Positions 17,901-26,334 of a stretch of 64,000 nucleotides of DNA are shown here, piece after piece. The DNA is from Actinomycetes bacterium (GTDB lineage Bacteria > Actinomycetota > Acidimicrobiia > Acidimicrobiales > Palsa-688), in assembly GCA_021850325.1 (NCBI GenBank), contig JAJZMF010000004.1, positions 1-64,000 on the forward strand, given 5' to 3'. Position 1 is the first letter of the stretch. Every line of letters starts with the position of its first letter. The notes under the pieces are model-generated. The model had not been told where the DNA came from. It saw only the letters and a list, made by a program, of their open reading frames with translations, and did not search any database. A program made the translations under genes and the position numbers.

Positions 17901-17941
17901 CGTTCCAGATCCTGACCCTGCGCCTGCGCCCCCGGCGCTGA
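14930..17941 (+). CDS. GH38 alpha-mannosidase
   Basis: The 1003-residue enzyme should release alpha-linked mannose from imported oligosaccharides. The GH38 zinc-site motif GHAHIDSAWLWPV lies near residues 260-272 (H261, H263, D265). The catalytic nucleophile is D375 in WLPDCFGYSAALP. Residues about 1-250 form the N-terminal domain common to bacterial class II mannosidases. The middle helical domain contains NQFHDILPGSSI, and the C-terminal beta domains run to the end. There is no signal peptide, so it is cytoplasmic. The length is normal. GTG 14930 follows GAGGAAG. A strong terminator after the stop closes the importer-mannosidase operon. Confidence 0.93.
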   Translation: MHDTFAKTHDRARRALHARLLPQAQRLRERCEVSVFSSGHQVPVPEALSATYVPASLGTPWGAPWSTTWFRVSGKIPAEWADRHVEAVVDLGFNDRSPGFQAEGMAFAVDGSPIKGVSPRNNWVPIDEASLASGSFTFYVEAVGMPAIMGDRGAGLRQFRPTPLGDAATAGSEPLYALGEAALVARDDEAEGLAFDFEVLLGVLEQLEPHDARRHEILRALERCLDAYDLDGDSSSARSMLRPVLDAPAARTAHRISAVGHAHIDSAWLWPVRETVRKCARTFSNVAALAEQYPELVFACSSAQQWYWMKEKYPAIYERMRALVRKGQIVPVGSMWVEPDTNVPSGESLARQLIMGKRFFLEELGVETDDVWLPDCFGYSAALPQLVLLAGSRWFLTQKISWNDTNKFPHHTLWWEGIDGSRVFSHFPPVDTYNAQMLPKELAKAARNYGEIGYGSRSLVPFGFGDGGGGPTREMMERARRMADLDGAPRVTHESPSQFFSAALEELPGAPVWAGELYLELHRGTLTNQVEVKQGNRRCENLAREAELWSAAAMVAGKADYPHDELEDIWRDVLLNQFHDILPGSSIAMVNDEAVASSARSAARLEAIIDSAVSALAGKGDVPLAFNAAPHARDGVAAMSAGPVAAPRGKVQAGPRTLENDLLRVELDDDGHLVSLFDKKAGREAVPAGHRAKVLQLHPDYPNNWPAWDIDPFYNQSHMDIGRPTSIAVTGHGPEEAVLELQYEFSSSRVTETLRLGADSGALVVELEVDWHEQERLLKLAFPLDVHADESVAEIQFGHLRRPTHNNTSWDNARFETVAHRYLYLGEPGYGVAVVNSGSYGHDVSSLPRHGGGKAVQARLTVIRSANFPDPRGESGLHRFAYAIVPGATVGDAVRHGYWFNLPPRRVTGAAPVAPLVSISNDGIVVEAVKAADDRSGDVVVRCYEALGGRAEGVLTASFPLAAAEVTDLLERRLEELSVGAGNQVSLQLRPFQILTLRLRPRR

Positions 17942-17955
17942 TGCCCCGGCCGTAC

Positions 17956-17992
17956 CCCCGGGTGGCCGTCCTCGGCGGACGGCCACCCGGGG
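17956..17992 (+). terminator. Terminator after the GH38 operon
   Basis: A perfect 15-bp stem (CCCCGGGTGGCCGTC with GACGGCCACCCGGGG) with a 7-nt loop starts 15 bp after the mannosidase stop codon. It has no U tract. It separates this operon from the 18112 operon. Confidence 0.85.
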
Positions 17993-18075
17993 ACAGGGGC
18001 ACCGCGCACCGGGCCACCTAGACTGCAGCCGGCCGTCCGGGCGTAGGCGAGGGCCCGGTCGGGCGGCTGCCGAAA

Positions 18076-18090
18076 ACCGGTGACACCGGT
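18076..18090 (+). promoter_or_regulatory. Palindromic operator candidate before the second mannosidase operon
   Basis: ACCGGTGACACCGGT is a perfect 7-bp inverted repeat around a central A, 21 bp before ATG 18112 and just upstream of its ribosome site. It differs from the palindrome at 11457, so a different regulator may bind it. No convincing -35/-10 pair was found upstream. Confidence 0.5.
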
Positions 18091-18111
18091 CCCGACAACC
18101 AAGGAGAAGAG

Positions 18112-19146
18112 ATGCGTTTCCGCACACTGGGTAACAGTGGCTGCTCGGTTTCCACACTGTGCCTGGGCACCATGACCTTCGGCTCGGAGTCCGACGAGAA
18201 GACCAGTCACGCTCAGCTCGACCGGTTCGTCGCTGCCGGCGGCAACTTCATCGACACGGCCGACGTCTACAGCGGCACGGAGTCCGAATCGATCATCGGG
18301 CGGTGGCTGGCCAGGCAGTCGGCCGCCACGAAGGAATCTGTCGTCATCGCCACCAAGGGCCGGTTCCCGACCGGCGACAGCCCCAACGAGGTCGGCCTCT
18401 CCCGTCGTCACCTGTGGCGGGCCATCGACGCCTCCCTCAGCCGCCTGGGCGTGGAGTGCATCGACCTGTACCAGGTGCACGCCTGGGACCCGCTGACCCC
18501 GGTCGAGGAGACGCTGAGGGTGCTCGACGACGCTGTCCGGGCGGGGAAGATCCACTACGTCGGCTTGTCGAACTTCACAGGCTGGCAGCTGCAGAAGGCC
18601 GTCGACATCTCCGATGCCCGGGGCTACACGCCCCTGGTGACCCTCCAGCCCCAGTACAACCTGCTCGCCCGGGAGGTGGAGTGGGAGATGGTCCCCGCCT
18701 GCGCTGCCAACGGGCTCGGCCTCCTGCCCTGGTCGCCGCTCGGCGGCGGGTGGCTGACGGGCAAGTACAACAAGGAGCAGGTGCCCACGGGAGCCACCCG
18801 TCTGGGCGAGAACCCCGACCGGGGTGTGGAGTCCTACTACAGGCGCAGCCGCCAGCAGAGGACCTGGGACGTACTGGGGTCCCTCGAGACGGTGGCCAAG
18901 CAGACGGGGGCCTCCATGGCCCAGGTCGCCCTGACCTGGCTGCGTGAACGGCCCACCGTCACCTCGGTGATCCTCGGGTGCCGGACCGTCGAGCAGTTGG
19001 AGGACAACCTGGGGGCGGCTGAGCTGGACCTCAGCGCCGAGCAGGTTGCCGCCCTGGACAGCGCCAGCGACCCCGGCGCCGCCGACTACCCCTACGGTGG
19101 CCCGGGCCAGAACCAGCGCAGCCGCAAGATCACCGGGGGGCGTTGA
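18112..19146 (+). CDS. Aldo/keto reductase
   Basis: This 344-residue NADPH-dependent oxidoreductase has a TIM-barrel fold. The catalytic tetrad is visible: D48 and Y53 in FIDTADVYSG, the lysine of VVIATKGRF, and the histidine of IDLYQVHAWDP. The cofactor-binding end reads VTSVILGCRTVEQLEDNLGA. It is the first gene of an operon with the giant GH38 protein (4-bp overlap) and a parvulin. It may act on a released sugar or glycosidic aldehyde. The ribosome site AAGGAGAAGAG precedes the ATG. Confidence 0.9.
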   Translation: MRFRTLGNSGCSVSTLCLGTMTFGSESDEKTSHAQLDRFVAAGGNFIDTADVYSGTESESIIGRWLARQSAATKESVVIATKGRFPTGDSPNEVGLSRRHLWRAIDASLSRLGVECIDLYQVHAWDPLTPVEETLRVLDDAVRAGKIHYVGLSNFTGWQLQKAVDISDARGYTPLVTLQPQYNLLAREVEWEMVPACAANGLGLLPWSPLGGGWLTGKYNKEQVPTGATRLGENPDRGVESYYRRSRQQRTWDVLGSLETVAKQTGASMAQVALTWLRERPTVTSVILGCRTVEQLEDNLGAAELDLSAEQVAALDSASDPGAADYPYGGPGQNQRSRKITGGR

Positions 19147-22100
19147 CCTTGCGGGTCACCTCGGTCAGCTCCACGTACTGTTTCGTCGACGTCGCCGGCC
19201 GCCTGGCCCAGGTGGCAAGGGTTGTCGTGGCCGACGGCCCACAGGACGTCGACGCCACTGTCGAGGTGCACGGGGCCGGGCTCAGCCCGGCCCGTGCCTG
19301 GGAGGGGCAGCTGAGCCCGTTGCTGGCCGGGGTGCCCGGTGGTCCTTCATGGTGCCCGTCCAACGACCCCGGGCTGGCAGGCCCCGGCCATTACACGCCG
19401 GGGCCGCCCCTGCCCGAGGGCGTGGTGGTCGAGGTGCCCGTGTTCGTGGACGAGGACCGGCCTGCGGGCACGGTCCTCGAGGTCACCGTCCGGGCCCGCG
19501 CAGGGGCCCGGACGGCCGAAGCCAAGGGGAGCTTCGTCGTGCGCGAGCCGGGGTGGCGCATGCTCATGGTCTCGCACTTCCACTACGACCCGGTGTGGTG
19601 GAACACCCAGGCCGCGTACACCTCGGGCTGGGACGAACTGCTGTGGGCGCAGGACCGGCGCGAGACCTTCCAGCACACCGGTCTTGCCCTGGTGGAGGCC
19701 CACCTGCAGCGGGCACGTACCGACCCCCTGTACAAGTTCGTGCTGGCCGAGGTGGACTACCTGAAGCCCTTCTGGGACCTCTACCCGGACCGCCGTCAGG
19801 AGATGCGCGAGCTGATCGCCACCGGGCGCCTGGAGATCGTGGGCGGCACCTACAACGAGCCCAACACCAACCTCACGGGGGCCGAGACGGCGGTGCGGGC
19901 GGCGGTGTACGGTTTGGGCTTCCAGCGCGACGTGATGGGGGCGTCACCCGAGAGCGCTTGGCAGCTCGACGTGTTCGGCCACGACCCGCAGTTCCCGGGC
20001 CTCATGGCCGAGTGCGGGCTGACCTCCTCGGCGTGGGCCCGTGGGCCTTTCCACCAGTGGGGGCCCGCCCGGCACATGGGCGACACGAGCTGGATGCAGT
20101 TCCCGTCCGAGTTCGAATGGGTGGCCCCCAACGGCAAGGGCCTGCTCACCAGCTACATGCCCACCCACTACTCCTCGGGCTGGGAGCTCGAGCGCGCCAC
20201 TTCGGCCGAGGGCGCCATGTGGCGGGCGTACGAGATGTTCTCCGACCTGGCGGCCGTGGCCGCGGTGCCTGTCACCCTCCTGCCTGTCGGCACCGACTAC
20301 ACGCCACCCAGCCGCTACGTGACCGACGTCGCCCGGCGGTGGGCCGAGCGTTACGTGTGGCCCCGCTTCGAAGTGGGCCTGCCCAGGGAGTTCTTCGCTG
20401 CCGTGCGGGAGGGCCTTGCCCGGCGCGGGCGCCTGCCGTCGCCCCAGAGCCGGGACATGAACCCCGTCTACACGGGCAAGGACGTTTCCTTCATCGACAC
20501 CAAGCAGGCCCAGCGTCTGGCAGAGGTGCGCCTGGCCGAAGCAGAGGCCATGGCCGCTCTGGCCAGCGTCCTCGGTGCGCCGGTGCCCGAGCGGGCCCTG
20601 GACAAGGCCTGGCGCCAGCTTGTGTTCGGCGCCCACCACGACGGCATAACCGGCTCCGAGTCCGACCAGGTGTACCTGGACCTGCTGGCCGGTTGGCGGG
20701 AGGCGTTCGAGCTGGCCCGCCAGGTCGAGGAGCACAGCAGGAGCCTGCTCGTCGCCGCCGTGGGCACTGCATCCCTGGGCCCGGCAGCGACGGGTGCCGG
20801 TGCTCCGGAGGTGGGCGAGCAGGTCGTCGTGGTCACCAACACGACGGGCGCGCGCCGGACCGACCTGGTCTCGGTGCAGCTGGACGGGATGGCCGCAGGG
20901 GAGGTGGCCGAGGTGCTCGACGAGGCCGGGCTGCCTATGGCCTGTCTGTCCGGCCCGGGCGGGCGGGAAGGTCTCCGGGCACTGACCTTCGTGGCGCCCG
21001 AGGTCCCCGGTGTGGGCTACCGGTCGTTCCGGGCCCGTCGCCGTCAGGGGCCTCCCGAGGGTTCGGAGTGGTCGGGTGCAGCGGGTGGGGTGATCGCCAA
21101 CGAGCACCTCGAGGTGGAGGCGAGCCCCGGCCGGGGAGGTGGCCTGGTGAGGGTCACCGAGCTGAGCTCGGGCTTCGAGCTGGTACCCCGGGGCGAGGTG
21201 GCGAACGAGCTCGTCCTCTACCCCGAGTACGCCAACCACCCCCGGTTCGGAGAGGGCCCGTGGAACCTGCTGCCGTCGGGACGGCCCTCGCGGTCGCGCC
21301 ACGTCACGGCCAGCGTCAGGCGCCAGATCTCGGCGCTCGGCCAGCGCCTCGTGGTGGAGGGTGTCATGGCCTTCAGCCGAGCCGGCGTGTCGGCCGAGGG
21401 CGTGCCGGCGGCCGAGGGCCTGGAGACCTTCCGTTACCGGCAGATCTCCACCCTGTGGAAGGGGCTGCCCCACCTGGATCTGCGCACGGAGATCCACGAC
21501 TGGTCCTCCCAGGACTGGTTGGTGCGCCTTCGTTTCCCGACCACCCTGACCGGTGCGACACCGGTCTCAGCCGTGGGGGACGCCGTGGTGGCGCGCGGCT
21601 TCGGCCTGATCGATGTCGACGCGGCCGAGGCGCCCTGGACCCTGGACAACCCGGCTGCGGAGTGGTTCGGGTTGTCGACCACGCTGGTCGTGGAGGCTGC
21701 CGAGGCGGGCCGGACCTATCACCGGCGGGCGGTGGGCGTCGCTGAGGTCGTGGCACCTCCGGGCCAGGACGGCCAGCCGTGGGCCCGCCGGCTGGTCGTC
21801 GCGCTGGTCCAGAAGGGGGTCACCGCCACCTGCTCGGAGGCGGGGCACAACCGCTATGGCGCCCTGGTCGGCGACTCCAACCTGCCGGACTTCCGCATCG
21901 CCGTGGGCGGCCCGTCGGAGAACCCGTTCGTGGCGGAACTGCTCGACAATGCGCCGCCCGTCTACCGTCAGGTGCTGACCGACCAGCTGGCCCGCACTGG
22001 CACCGCCCGCCTCCTGGTACCGGCGGAGCACCCGCTGAGGGAGGTATGGCAGCCCAACGCCGACCTCCGTGGGCCACGGGCGTTGCCCGTGCTCGTAGTG

Positions 22101-23714
22101 GCAGGCAGCGGTGGTGACAGCGCCGCCGCGGCGGAGCAACTGGCGGCCGAGGTGGCCGGCGGCCGTATCGTGGTCGACCAGGCCGCCCATCTGGTGCCCG
22201 AGCCCGAGCAGGTACCTGACTGGACAGCAGCCCTGGTGAACCGGGGCACTCCCGGTTTTGCCGTGGACAGTTCGGGTGCCATGCACGTGTCGCTGTTGCG
22301 GGCCTGCACCGGGTGGCCCTCTGGCGTCTGGATCGACCCGCCCCGCCGCCATGCCCCCGACGGTTCCGCCTTCGAGACCGAGCACTGGAGCCATGTGTTC
22401 GACCATGCCCTGTTGCTGGCCCGGGGCGACTGGCGAGAGGCCGGCATCGTTGAGGCCGCCCAGGCCTGGAACCGGCCACTGGTGGCGACCGTCACCGACC
22501 GCCATCCCGGCCCGCTGCCGGCTACGGCGGAGCTCCTGGGCTTGCGGGCGGTGGGGGATGGCGCCCATCCGGGCCCGCACGCCTCGCCGCCCGGGCGGCC
22601 CGTCATCGGCGCTCTCAAGCCGGCAGGCAACCGTCTGGCGGCCGGCAACCCCCGGTCGGTGCCGGAGGGTGGGCCTACCGGGGCCGAACTGTGCCTGCGC
22701 GTGTACGAGAGCTCCGGCCGACCGGTCGAGGTCGAGCTGACGAGCCCTCTGGGCCTCCGCTCGGGGAAGCGCGCCAACCTGCTGGAGGAGGTCACCGGCG
22801 ACCTGGCGGGAGCGGGCAGCCCCGGTCCAGTCGGCGCGCTCGGGATGCCCCTGGCTGCGGGAGAGGTGGCGACGGCGCTGCTGCGTTTCGCGGGGGCCGA
22901 GGGGCAGCCGGCCGGTGCCACCCCGTTGCCCGGGGAGAGGGAGGTGGCTGAGCCGGTCTTCAGCAGGTACTGGCTGCACAACCGCGGCGCAGCCCCCATC
23001 GGCAACCAGTCCCTCGCAGTGCACGTCCTGAGCACGGCCATGTTCGTGCGGGAGGGCGGCAGCGCCCAGTTCGTGGCCCAGGTGGCATCGGGGTCGGCGT
23101 CGGGTACCCAGGCCGGCCGCATCGAGATCGTGGCTCCGCCGGACTGGGCAGTGAGCCCGGCGAGCCGCCTCTTCTCGTTGGCTGCCGGCGCGTTTGTCCA
23201 GGTGAGCGCCCGTTTCGAGGTGCCCGCGCACACCCGCCCGGGCCGTTACTTCATATCCGCCCGGGTGGTCGACGAGGCTGGCCAGGTCCAGGAGGACGTG
23301 CTCACCGTGGACGTCTTGCCCTCCCTGGTGGAGGCGCCGCCGCCTGCGCCCTTCTCGCACCCCTCGGGACAGTTCGCTGCCGAGGTGGAGGCGTGGCTCG
23401 AGAGCTCGGCCCTGACCGTGGCGCCCGGCGGCGAGGCGTCCCTGGGCCTGGTGCTTGTCAACCGCACAGCAGGCGAGATCCGCGCCGAGGTGCAGCTCGT
23501 CTCGCCCGTTGAGACGTGGCCCTGGACTGGGCCGTGGTCCCAGGCCCTGTCCATCGGCCCGGGCGCGCAGGGCCGGGCCGCGGTCACGGTCCGTGCACCT
23601 GCCGAGGCCCCGCTGTCGAGCTGGGCGCTGTTCAAGGTGACCTACTTCGGACGGCTGTGGTACTCGCCCGCGGTTGCGCTCGAGCTCGGCCCGGCTGGCG
23701 CCGGGCCTGCTTAG
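19143..23714 (+). CDS. Giant multidomain GH38-like alpha-mannosidase
   Basis: The protein has 1523 residues, about 500 more than a usual GH38 enzyme. A beta-rich N-terminal module (about 1-135) precedes the catalytic domain, where MVSHFHYDPVWW (about 142-153) gives zinc ligands H145, H147 and D149. AWQLDVFGHDPQFPGLM places the nucleophile at about D276. The helical middle domain carries FGAHHDGITGSESDQVY. C-terminal mannosidase beta domains run to about 1230. Two further Ig-like modules follow (about 1280-1395 and 1400-1520; for example PDWAVSPASRLFSLAAGAFVQ), resembling NEW3/CARDB-type folds. No signal peptide is seen. The TTG start at 19143 overlaps the upstream stop (TTGA), and TTG 19149 is an alternative. 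Substrate specificity is unknown. Confidence 0.88.
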   Translation: MTLRVTSVSSTYCFVDVAGRLAQVARVVVADGPQDVDATVEVHGAGLSPARAWEGQLSPLLAGVPGGPSWCPSNDPGLAGPGHYTPGPPLPEGVVVEVPVFVDEDRPAGTVLEVTVRARAGARTAEAKGSFVVREPGWRMLMVSHFHYDPVWWNTQAAYTSGWDELLWAQDRRETFQHTGLALVEAHLQRARTDPLYKFVLAEVDYLKPFWDLYPDRRQEMRELIATGRLEIVGGTYNEPNTNLTGAETAVRAAVYGLGFQRDVMGASPESAWQLDVFGHDPQFPGLMAECGLTSSAWARGPFHQWGPARHMGDTSWMQFPSEFEWVAPNGKGLLTSYMPTHYSSGWELERATSAEGAMWRAYEMFSDLAAVAAVPVTLLPVGTDYTPPSRYVTDVARRWAERYVWPRFEVGLPREFFAAVREGLARRGRLPSPQSRDMNPVYTGKDVSFIDTKQAQRLAEVRLAEAEAMAALASVLGAPVPERALDKAWRQLVFGAHHDGITGSESDQVYLDLLAGWREAFELARQVEEHSRSLLVAAVGTASLGPAATGAGAPEVGEQVVVVTNTTGARRTDLVSVQLDGMAAGEVAEVLDEAGLPMACLSGPGGREGLRALTFVAPEVPGVGYRSFRARRRQGPPEGSEWSGAAGGVIANEHLEVEASPGRGGGLVRVTELSSGFELVPRGEVANELVLYPEYANHPRFGEGPWNLLPSGRPSRSRHVTASVRRQISALGQRLVVEGVMAFSRAGVSAEGVPAAEGLETFRYRQISTLWKGLPHLDLRTEIHDWSSQDWLVRLRFPTTLTGATPVSAVGDAVVARGFGLIDVDAAEAPWTLDNPAAEWFGLSTTLVVEAAEAGRTYHRRAVGVAEVVAPPGQDGQPWARRLVVALVQKGVTATCSEAGHNRYGALVGDSNLPDFRIAVGGPSENPFVAELLDNAPPVYRQVLTDQLARTGTARLLVPAEHPLREVWQPNADLRGPRALPVLVVAGSGGDSAAAAEQLAAEVAGGRIVVDQAAHLVPEPEQVPDWTAALVNRGTPGFAVDSSGAMHVSLLRACTGWPSGVWIDPPRRHAPDGSAFETEHWSHVFDHALLLARGDWREAGIVEAAQAWNRPLVATVTDRHPGPLPATAELLGLRAVGDGAHPGPHASPPGRPVIGALKPAGNRLAAGNPRSVPEGGPTGAELCLRVYESSGRPVEVELTSPLGLRSGKRANLLEEVTGDLAGAGSPGPVGALGMPLAAGEVATALLRFAGAEGQPAGATPLPGEREVAEPVFSRYWLHNRGAAPIGNQSLAVHVLSTAMFVREGGSAQFVAQVASGSASGTQAGRIEIVAPPDWAVSPASRLFSLAAGAFVQVSARFEVPAHTRPGRYFISARVVDEAGQVQEDVLTVDVLPSLVEAPPPAPFSHPSGQFAAEVEAWLESSALTVAPGGEASLGLVLVNRTAGEIRAEVQLVSPVETWPWTGPWSQALSIGPGAQGRAAVTVRAPAEAPLSSWALFKVTYFGRLWYSPAVALELGPAGAGPA

Positions 23715-23722
23715 GAGCCACG

Positions 23723-24574
23723 GTGGGCCGCAGGGTGGTGGCATGGGTGGAGGGGGTGCCTGCCCATGCTGACGAGCTCGAGGCGTTCGCCGCCTCCCTG
23801 GTGGGCACACCCGCTGCCCAAAGGGTCGGCTTCGAAGGCCTGCCGCCCCGGCTCGGGGCGCACGCCGCCGCAGGCGGTTTGCCCGGCCACGCCGACCGCC
23901 ACCGCTCGGAGGCCATGTCCGCATGGGCCACCCGGGCCTTCTTGGCGGAACGCCTGGCCGGGGCTGCCCGTCGCCGTCTGGGGTTGGCAGAGGGCGCGGG
24001 GCTGGACGAATGGGTTGACGCGCTGGTGGCCAACGGAGATGTGGTCCTGGCCGTGCCTGGCGACGACGAGGTCGCGGCCTGCGCCCGGGCCAACGCCGGG
24101 CGTTACCGGGAGCCCGAGGCCCGCCTGGTCAGCCACGTCCTGGTCGCCACCCGCCCGGAGGCTGAGGCTCTGGCGGCCAGCGCGGTCACCCCGGGGCAGT
24201 TGGCCGAGCTGGCCGGGCACTGTTCGTTGGACACCGGCTCGCGCCATAGTGGTGGCGACCTCGGCTGGGTGCGGCGGGGTGAGCTGTCCGGCCCGCTGGA
24301 GGAGGCCGTCTTCTCCATCGCGGTCGGAGGCGTGACAGGCCCTGTCTGCAGTGTCTTCGGTTGGCACGTGCTGGCGGTGCGGGGGGAGAAGCAGGGCGGG
24401 CTGCCCCCCGAGGAGGAGCGCCTGCGCCGGGCCCGGGCCGAACTGGCCCAGGAGGCACGCAGGGTGGCGTGGCAGCAGTGGTGGGACCGGGCCTGGGCGG
24501 CAGGTGCCCGCGTCCCGCCCGAGGCCGCCGCCGCGCTGTCGCCCGTGCTGCCTGGTACCACTCACCGGCACTGA
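23723..24574 (+). CDS. Cytoplasmic parvulin-type peptidyl-prolyl isomerase (PpiC/NifM-like)
   Basis: The protein has 283 residues. Its C-terminal half (about 132-225) is a rotamase domain: LVSHVLVAT at the start, then SGGDLGWVRRGELSGPLEEAVFSI, then VCSVFGWHVLAVRGE. The N-terminal half is helical with no signal peptide or membrane helix, a layout like NifM or SurA-type helpers but cytoplasmic. GTG 23723 follows TAGGAG, 8 bp after the giant mannosidase gene. The open frame further upstream is a shadow. The position suggests a dedicated folding helper for the 1523-residue enzyme or its partners. That is inference. Confidence 0.8.
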   Translation: MGRRVVAWVEGVPAHADELEAFAASLVGTPAAQRVGFEGLPPRLGAHAAAGGLPGHADRHRSEAMSAWATRAFLAERLAGAARRRLGLAEGAGLDEWVDALVANGDVVLAVPGDDEVAACARANAGRYREPEARLVSHVLVATRPEAEALAASAVTPGQLAELAGHCSLDTGSRHSGGDLGWVRRGELSGPLEEAVFSIAVGGVTGPVCSVFGWHVLAVRGEKQGGLPPEEERLRRARAELAQEARRVAWQQWWDRAWAAGARVPPEAAAALSPVLPGTTHRH

Positions 24575-24609
24575 GGTCTCGGCCCGGTCGTCCCGCCTGC
24601 GGGCGGTGC

Positions 24610-25842
24610 CTAGGCGCTCACCAGGTCGGCTGTGCTCGGGGAATAGGCAGCGTGCAGCACCAGTGACGCTGCGCCCAGCGCGGCCCCCGCCTCGGCCATG
24701 TCCGAGATGGCCACGCGCATGGTGTGGGTCTGGCGGGCCAGGGGCCGCGAGCTGAGAAGCTCGCTCGCCCGCTGCCGGTAGATCGGGGCTACGTGGTTGA
24801 CGCTCTTGCCTCCTATGACCAGGAGGTCGAGGTCCAGGGCATTGGCGATGACGACGGCGCATGCCCCGATGTACCCGGCCACCCGGTCCACGACCCGACG
24901 CGCCACCGGGTCGTCAGCCACCGCAGCCAGGCAGATGGACTCGTGGTCCACCAGCTCGGGGTCCCGTTCGAAGGCAGGGGACAGCGCGCTGCGTTCTCCG
25001 AGGGCCAGCTCGGCCCGTACCGCGCGGACCATCGCAGCCGGGCTGCACATGGCTTCGAGACAACCCGTGCTGCCGCAGTAGCAGAGGTTGCCGCTCGGCT
25101 CCACGACGATGTGGCCGAACTCTCCGGCATTGCGAGAGGCCCCGCGGTAGATGTCGTTGGAGAGGAACATGGCGCCACCGATACCTGTGCCCAGGTACAG
25201 GAAGGCGAAGTCGGAGGTGGTGCGCCCGTGGCCCGACCAACGCTCACCAATGGCCGCGGCATTGGCGTCGTTGTCGATTGTGACCTCGAAGTCCATGTAC
25301 TTTTTGAGCAGGTTCTTGATGGGCACCTGGGTCCAGCGGTCCAGACGGGGTGGGGAGATGACGAGGCCCTGGTCCTGGTCGATGGGCCCTGGACATGCGG
25401 CACCGACGCCCAGGACCCGTGAGCCGGGGATCCCGAGCTGCTCCAGGTGCCGGTGCGCGACGTCCGCCGTCTCGGCGATGATCTCCTCCGGCTCCAGTTC
25501 GGGTGAGATCGTCCTGCGGGAGTGCGCCAGCTTGTGGCCCATCAGGTCCACCACGACAACGGAGACCTCAATGGGGTCGAAGTGGATGCCGACCGCATAC
25601 GCTGCCGTGGCGTTGACCCGGAGGGCGGTGCGGGGCTTGCCGCCGCCGGACGGGACCGGGCCGCTCTCCTGGACGATCCCCTGGTCGATGAGACGGCGCA
25701 CGATCACCGACACGGTCTGGGCGGTGAGGCCTGTCTGCTTGGCGATCTCAACACGGCTGATACCCTCGCCGGCTTGGATCGCACTGAGTACGACGTTCAT
25801 GTTGTAGCTGCCAATGCGAGGCAGGTTGGTGCCGCTGAACAT
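24610..25842 (-). CDS. ROK-family transcriptional repressor (NagC/XylR type)
   Basis: The 410-residue repressor has an N-terminal winged helix-turn-helix (SRVEIAKQTGLTAQTVSVIVRRLIDQGIVQE, about 28-58). A ROK sugar-binding domain follows, with FEVTIDNDANAAAIGERW and the zinc site GEFGHIVVEPSG...CYCGSTGCLE. It is convergent to the mannosidase-parvulin operon and is the closest regulator to both mannoside operons, so control of these genes by a mannose derivative is plausible. ATG 25842 has the ribosome site AAAGGTGG. The frame extends upstream to 26034, but that part is not ROK-like. Confidence 0.88.
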   Translation of the reverse strand: MFSGTNLPRIGSYNMNVVLSAIQAGEGISRVEIAKQTGLTAQTVSVIVRRLIDQGIVQESGPVPSGGGKPRTALRVNATAAYAVGIHFDPIEVSVVVVDLMGHKLAHSRRTISPELEPEEIIAETADVAHRHLEQLGIPGSRVLGVGAACPGPIDQDQGLVISPPRLDRWTQVPIKNLLKKYMDFEVTIDNDANAAAIGERWSGHGRTTSDFAFLYLGTGIGGAMFLSNDIYRGASRNAGEFGHIVVEPSGNLCYCGSTGCLEAMCSPAAMVRAVRAELALGERSALSPAFERDPELVDHESICLAAVADDPVARRVVDRVAGYIGACAVVIANALDLDLLVIGGKSVNHVAPIYRQRASELLSSRPLARQTHTMRVAISDMAEAGAALGAASLVLHAAYSPSTADLVSA

Positions 25843-25863
25843 GAGCCCACCTTTCCCTACCGC

Positions 25864-25892
25864 ATCGTAGGTCCCAGGCTGTGCCAACTCAA
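25864..25892 (-). promoter_or_regulatory. Probable promoter of the ROK repressor gene
   Basis: On the minus strand, TTGAGT (25887-25892) and TACGAT (25864-25869) are separated by 17 bp. They lie just upstream of the ribosome site for ATG 25842, giving a very short leader. Each hexamer matches consensus at four of six positions. Confidence 0.5.
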
Positions 25893-26223
25893 AGGTCGTC
25901 CCCGGGCCGCAGGTCGAGGGGGCCGAGGCCCGAAGGCGGAACGCCAGGTCCATGGCGATTTTGACCAGCCCGCCACCCGGGCTCTGGGCGTCCGAGCACG
26001 GCTCGGTCCCGGTTCGGTGCCGGCATCGGGCCAAGCTGCTCAGTTTTTGTCGACATCAGCCACGCCCGAACGAAGCTGCGCATGAGCTCGGCCCCTGCCA
26101 CCTCCGTTCCGGTACTGCATGCCACCCTGCGCCACGCCACCTGTGCCCAGCGGTCTGTCACCCGCCCGACCGGTGCCAACCGGGCCAGGGCGCAGCGGGG
26201 GCCACGTTGGGCCGCCCGGGAAA

Positions 26224-26274
26224 GCCAGAGGCCACCGCGTGCGCCGCGAACGGCACCCGGGGTGGCCTCCTGGC
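26224..26274 (-). terminator. Terminator of the uronate operon
   Basis: GCCAGAGGCCACC (26224-26236) pairs with GGTGGCCTCCTGGC (26261-26274) apart from one bulged base. It begins 61 bp after the stop of uxaC. On the minus strand it is followed by CTTTCCC, a weak pyrimidine tail. Confidence 0.65.
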
Positions 26275-26334
26275 GATGGGCGCCAAGCCCCCGGGCAGGA
26301 ACCCGGCCCGGGCGGCCGGCGGTGCGAACTGGTC

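Larger units (their letters stand above)
25843..26334. other. Intergenic stretch of 492 bp: ROK promoter and uxaC terminator
   Basis: No convincing gene is present. The left part holds the ROK promoter and the middle the hairpin at 26224-26274. The open frames here are arginine-rich shadows. Confidence 0.55.

Noticed and set aside
15971-18157. Long antisense open frames, for example 728 codons opposite the GH38 gene and similar frames opposite many others
   Set aside because: They are mirror frames of high-GC codon usage, rich in Arg/Pro/Gly/His, without ribosome sites or domains.
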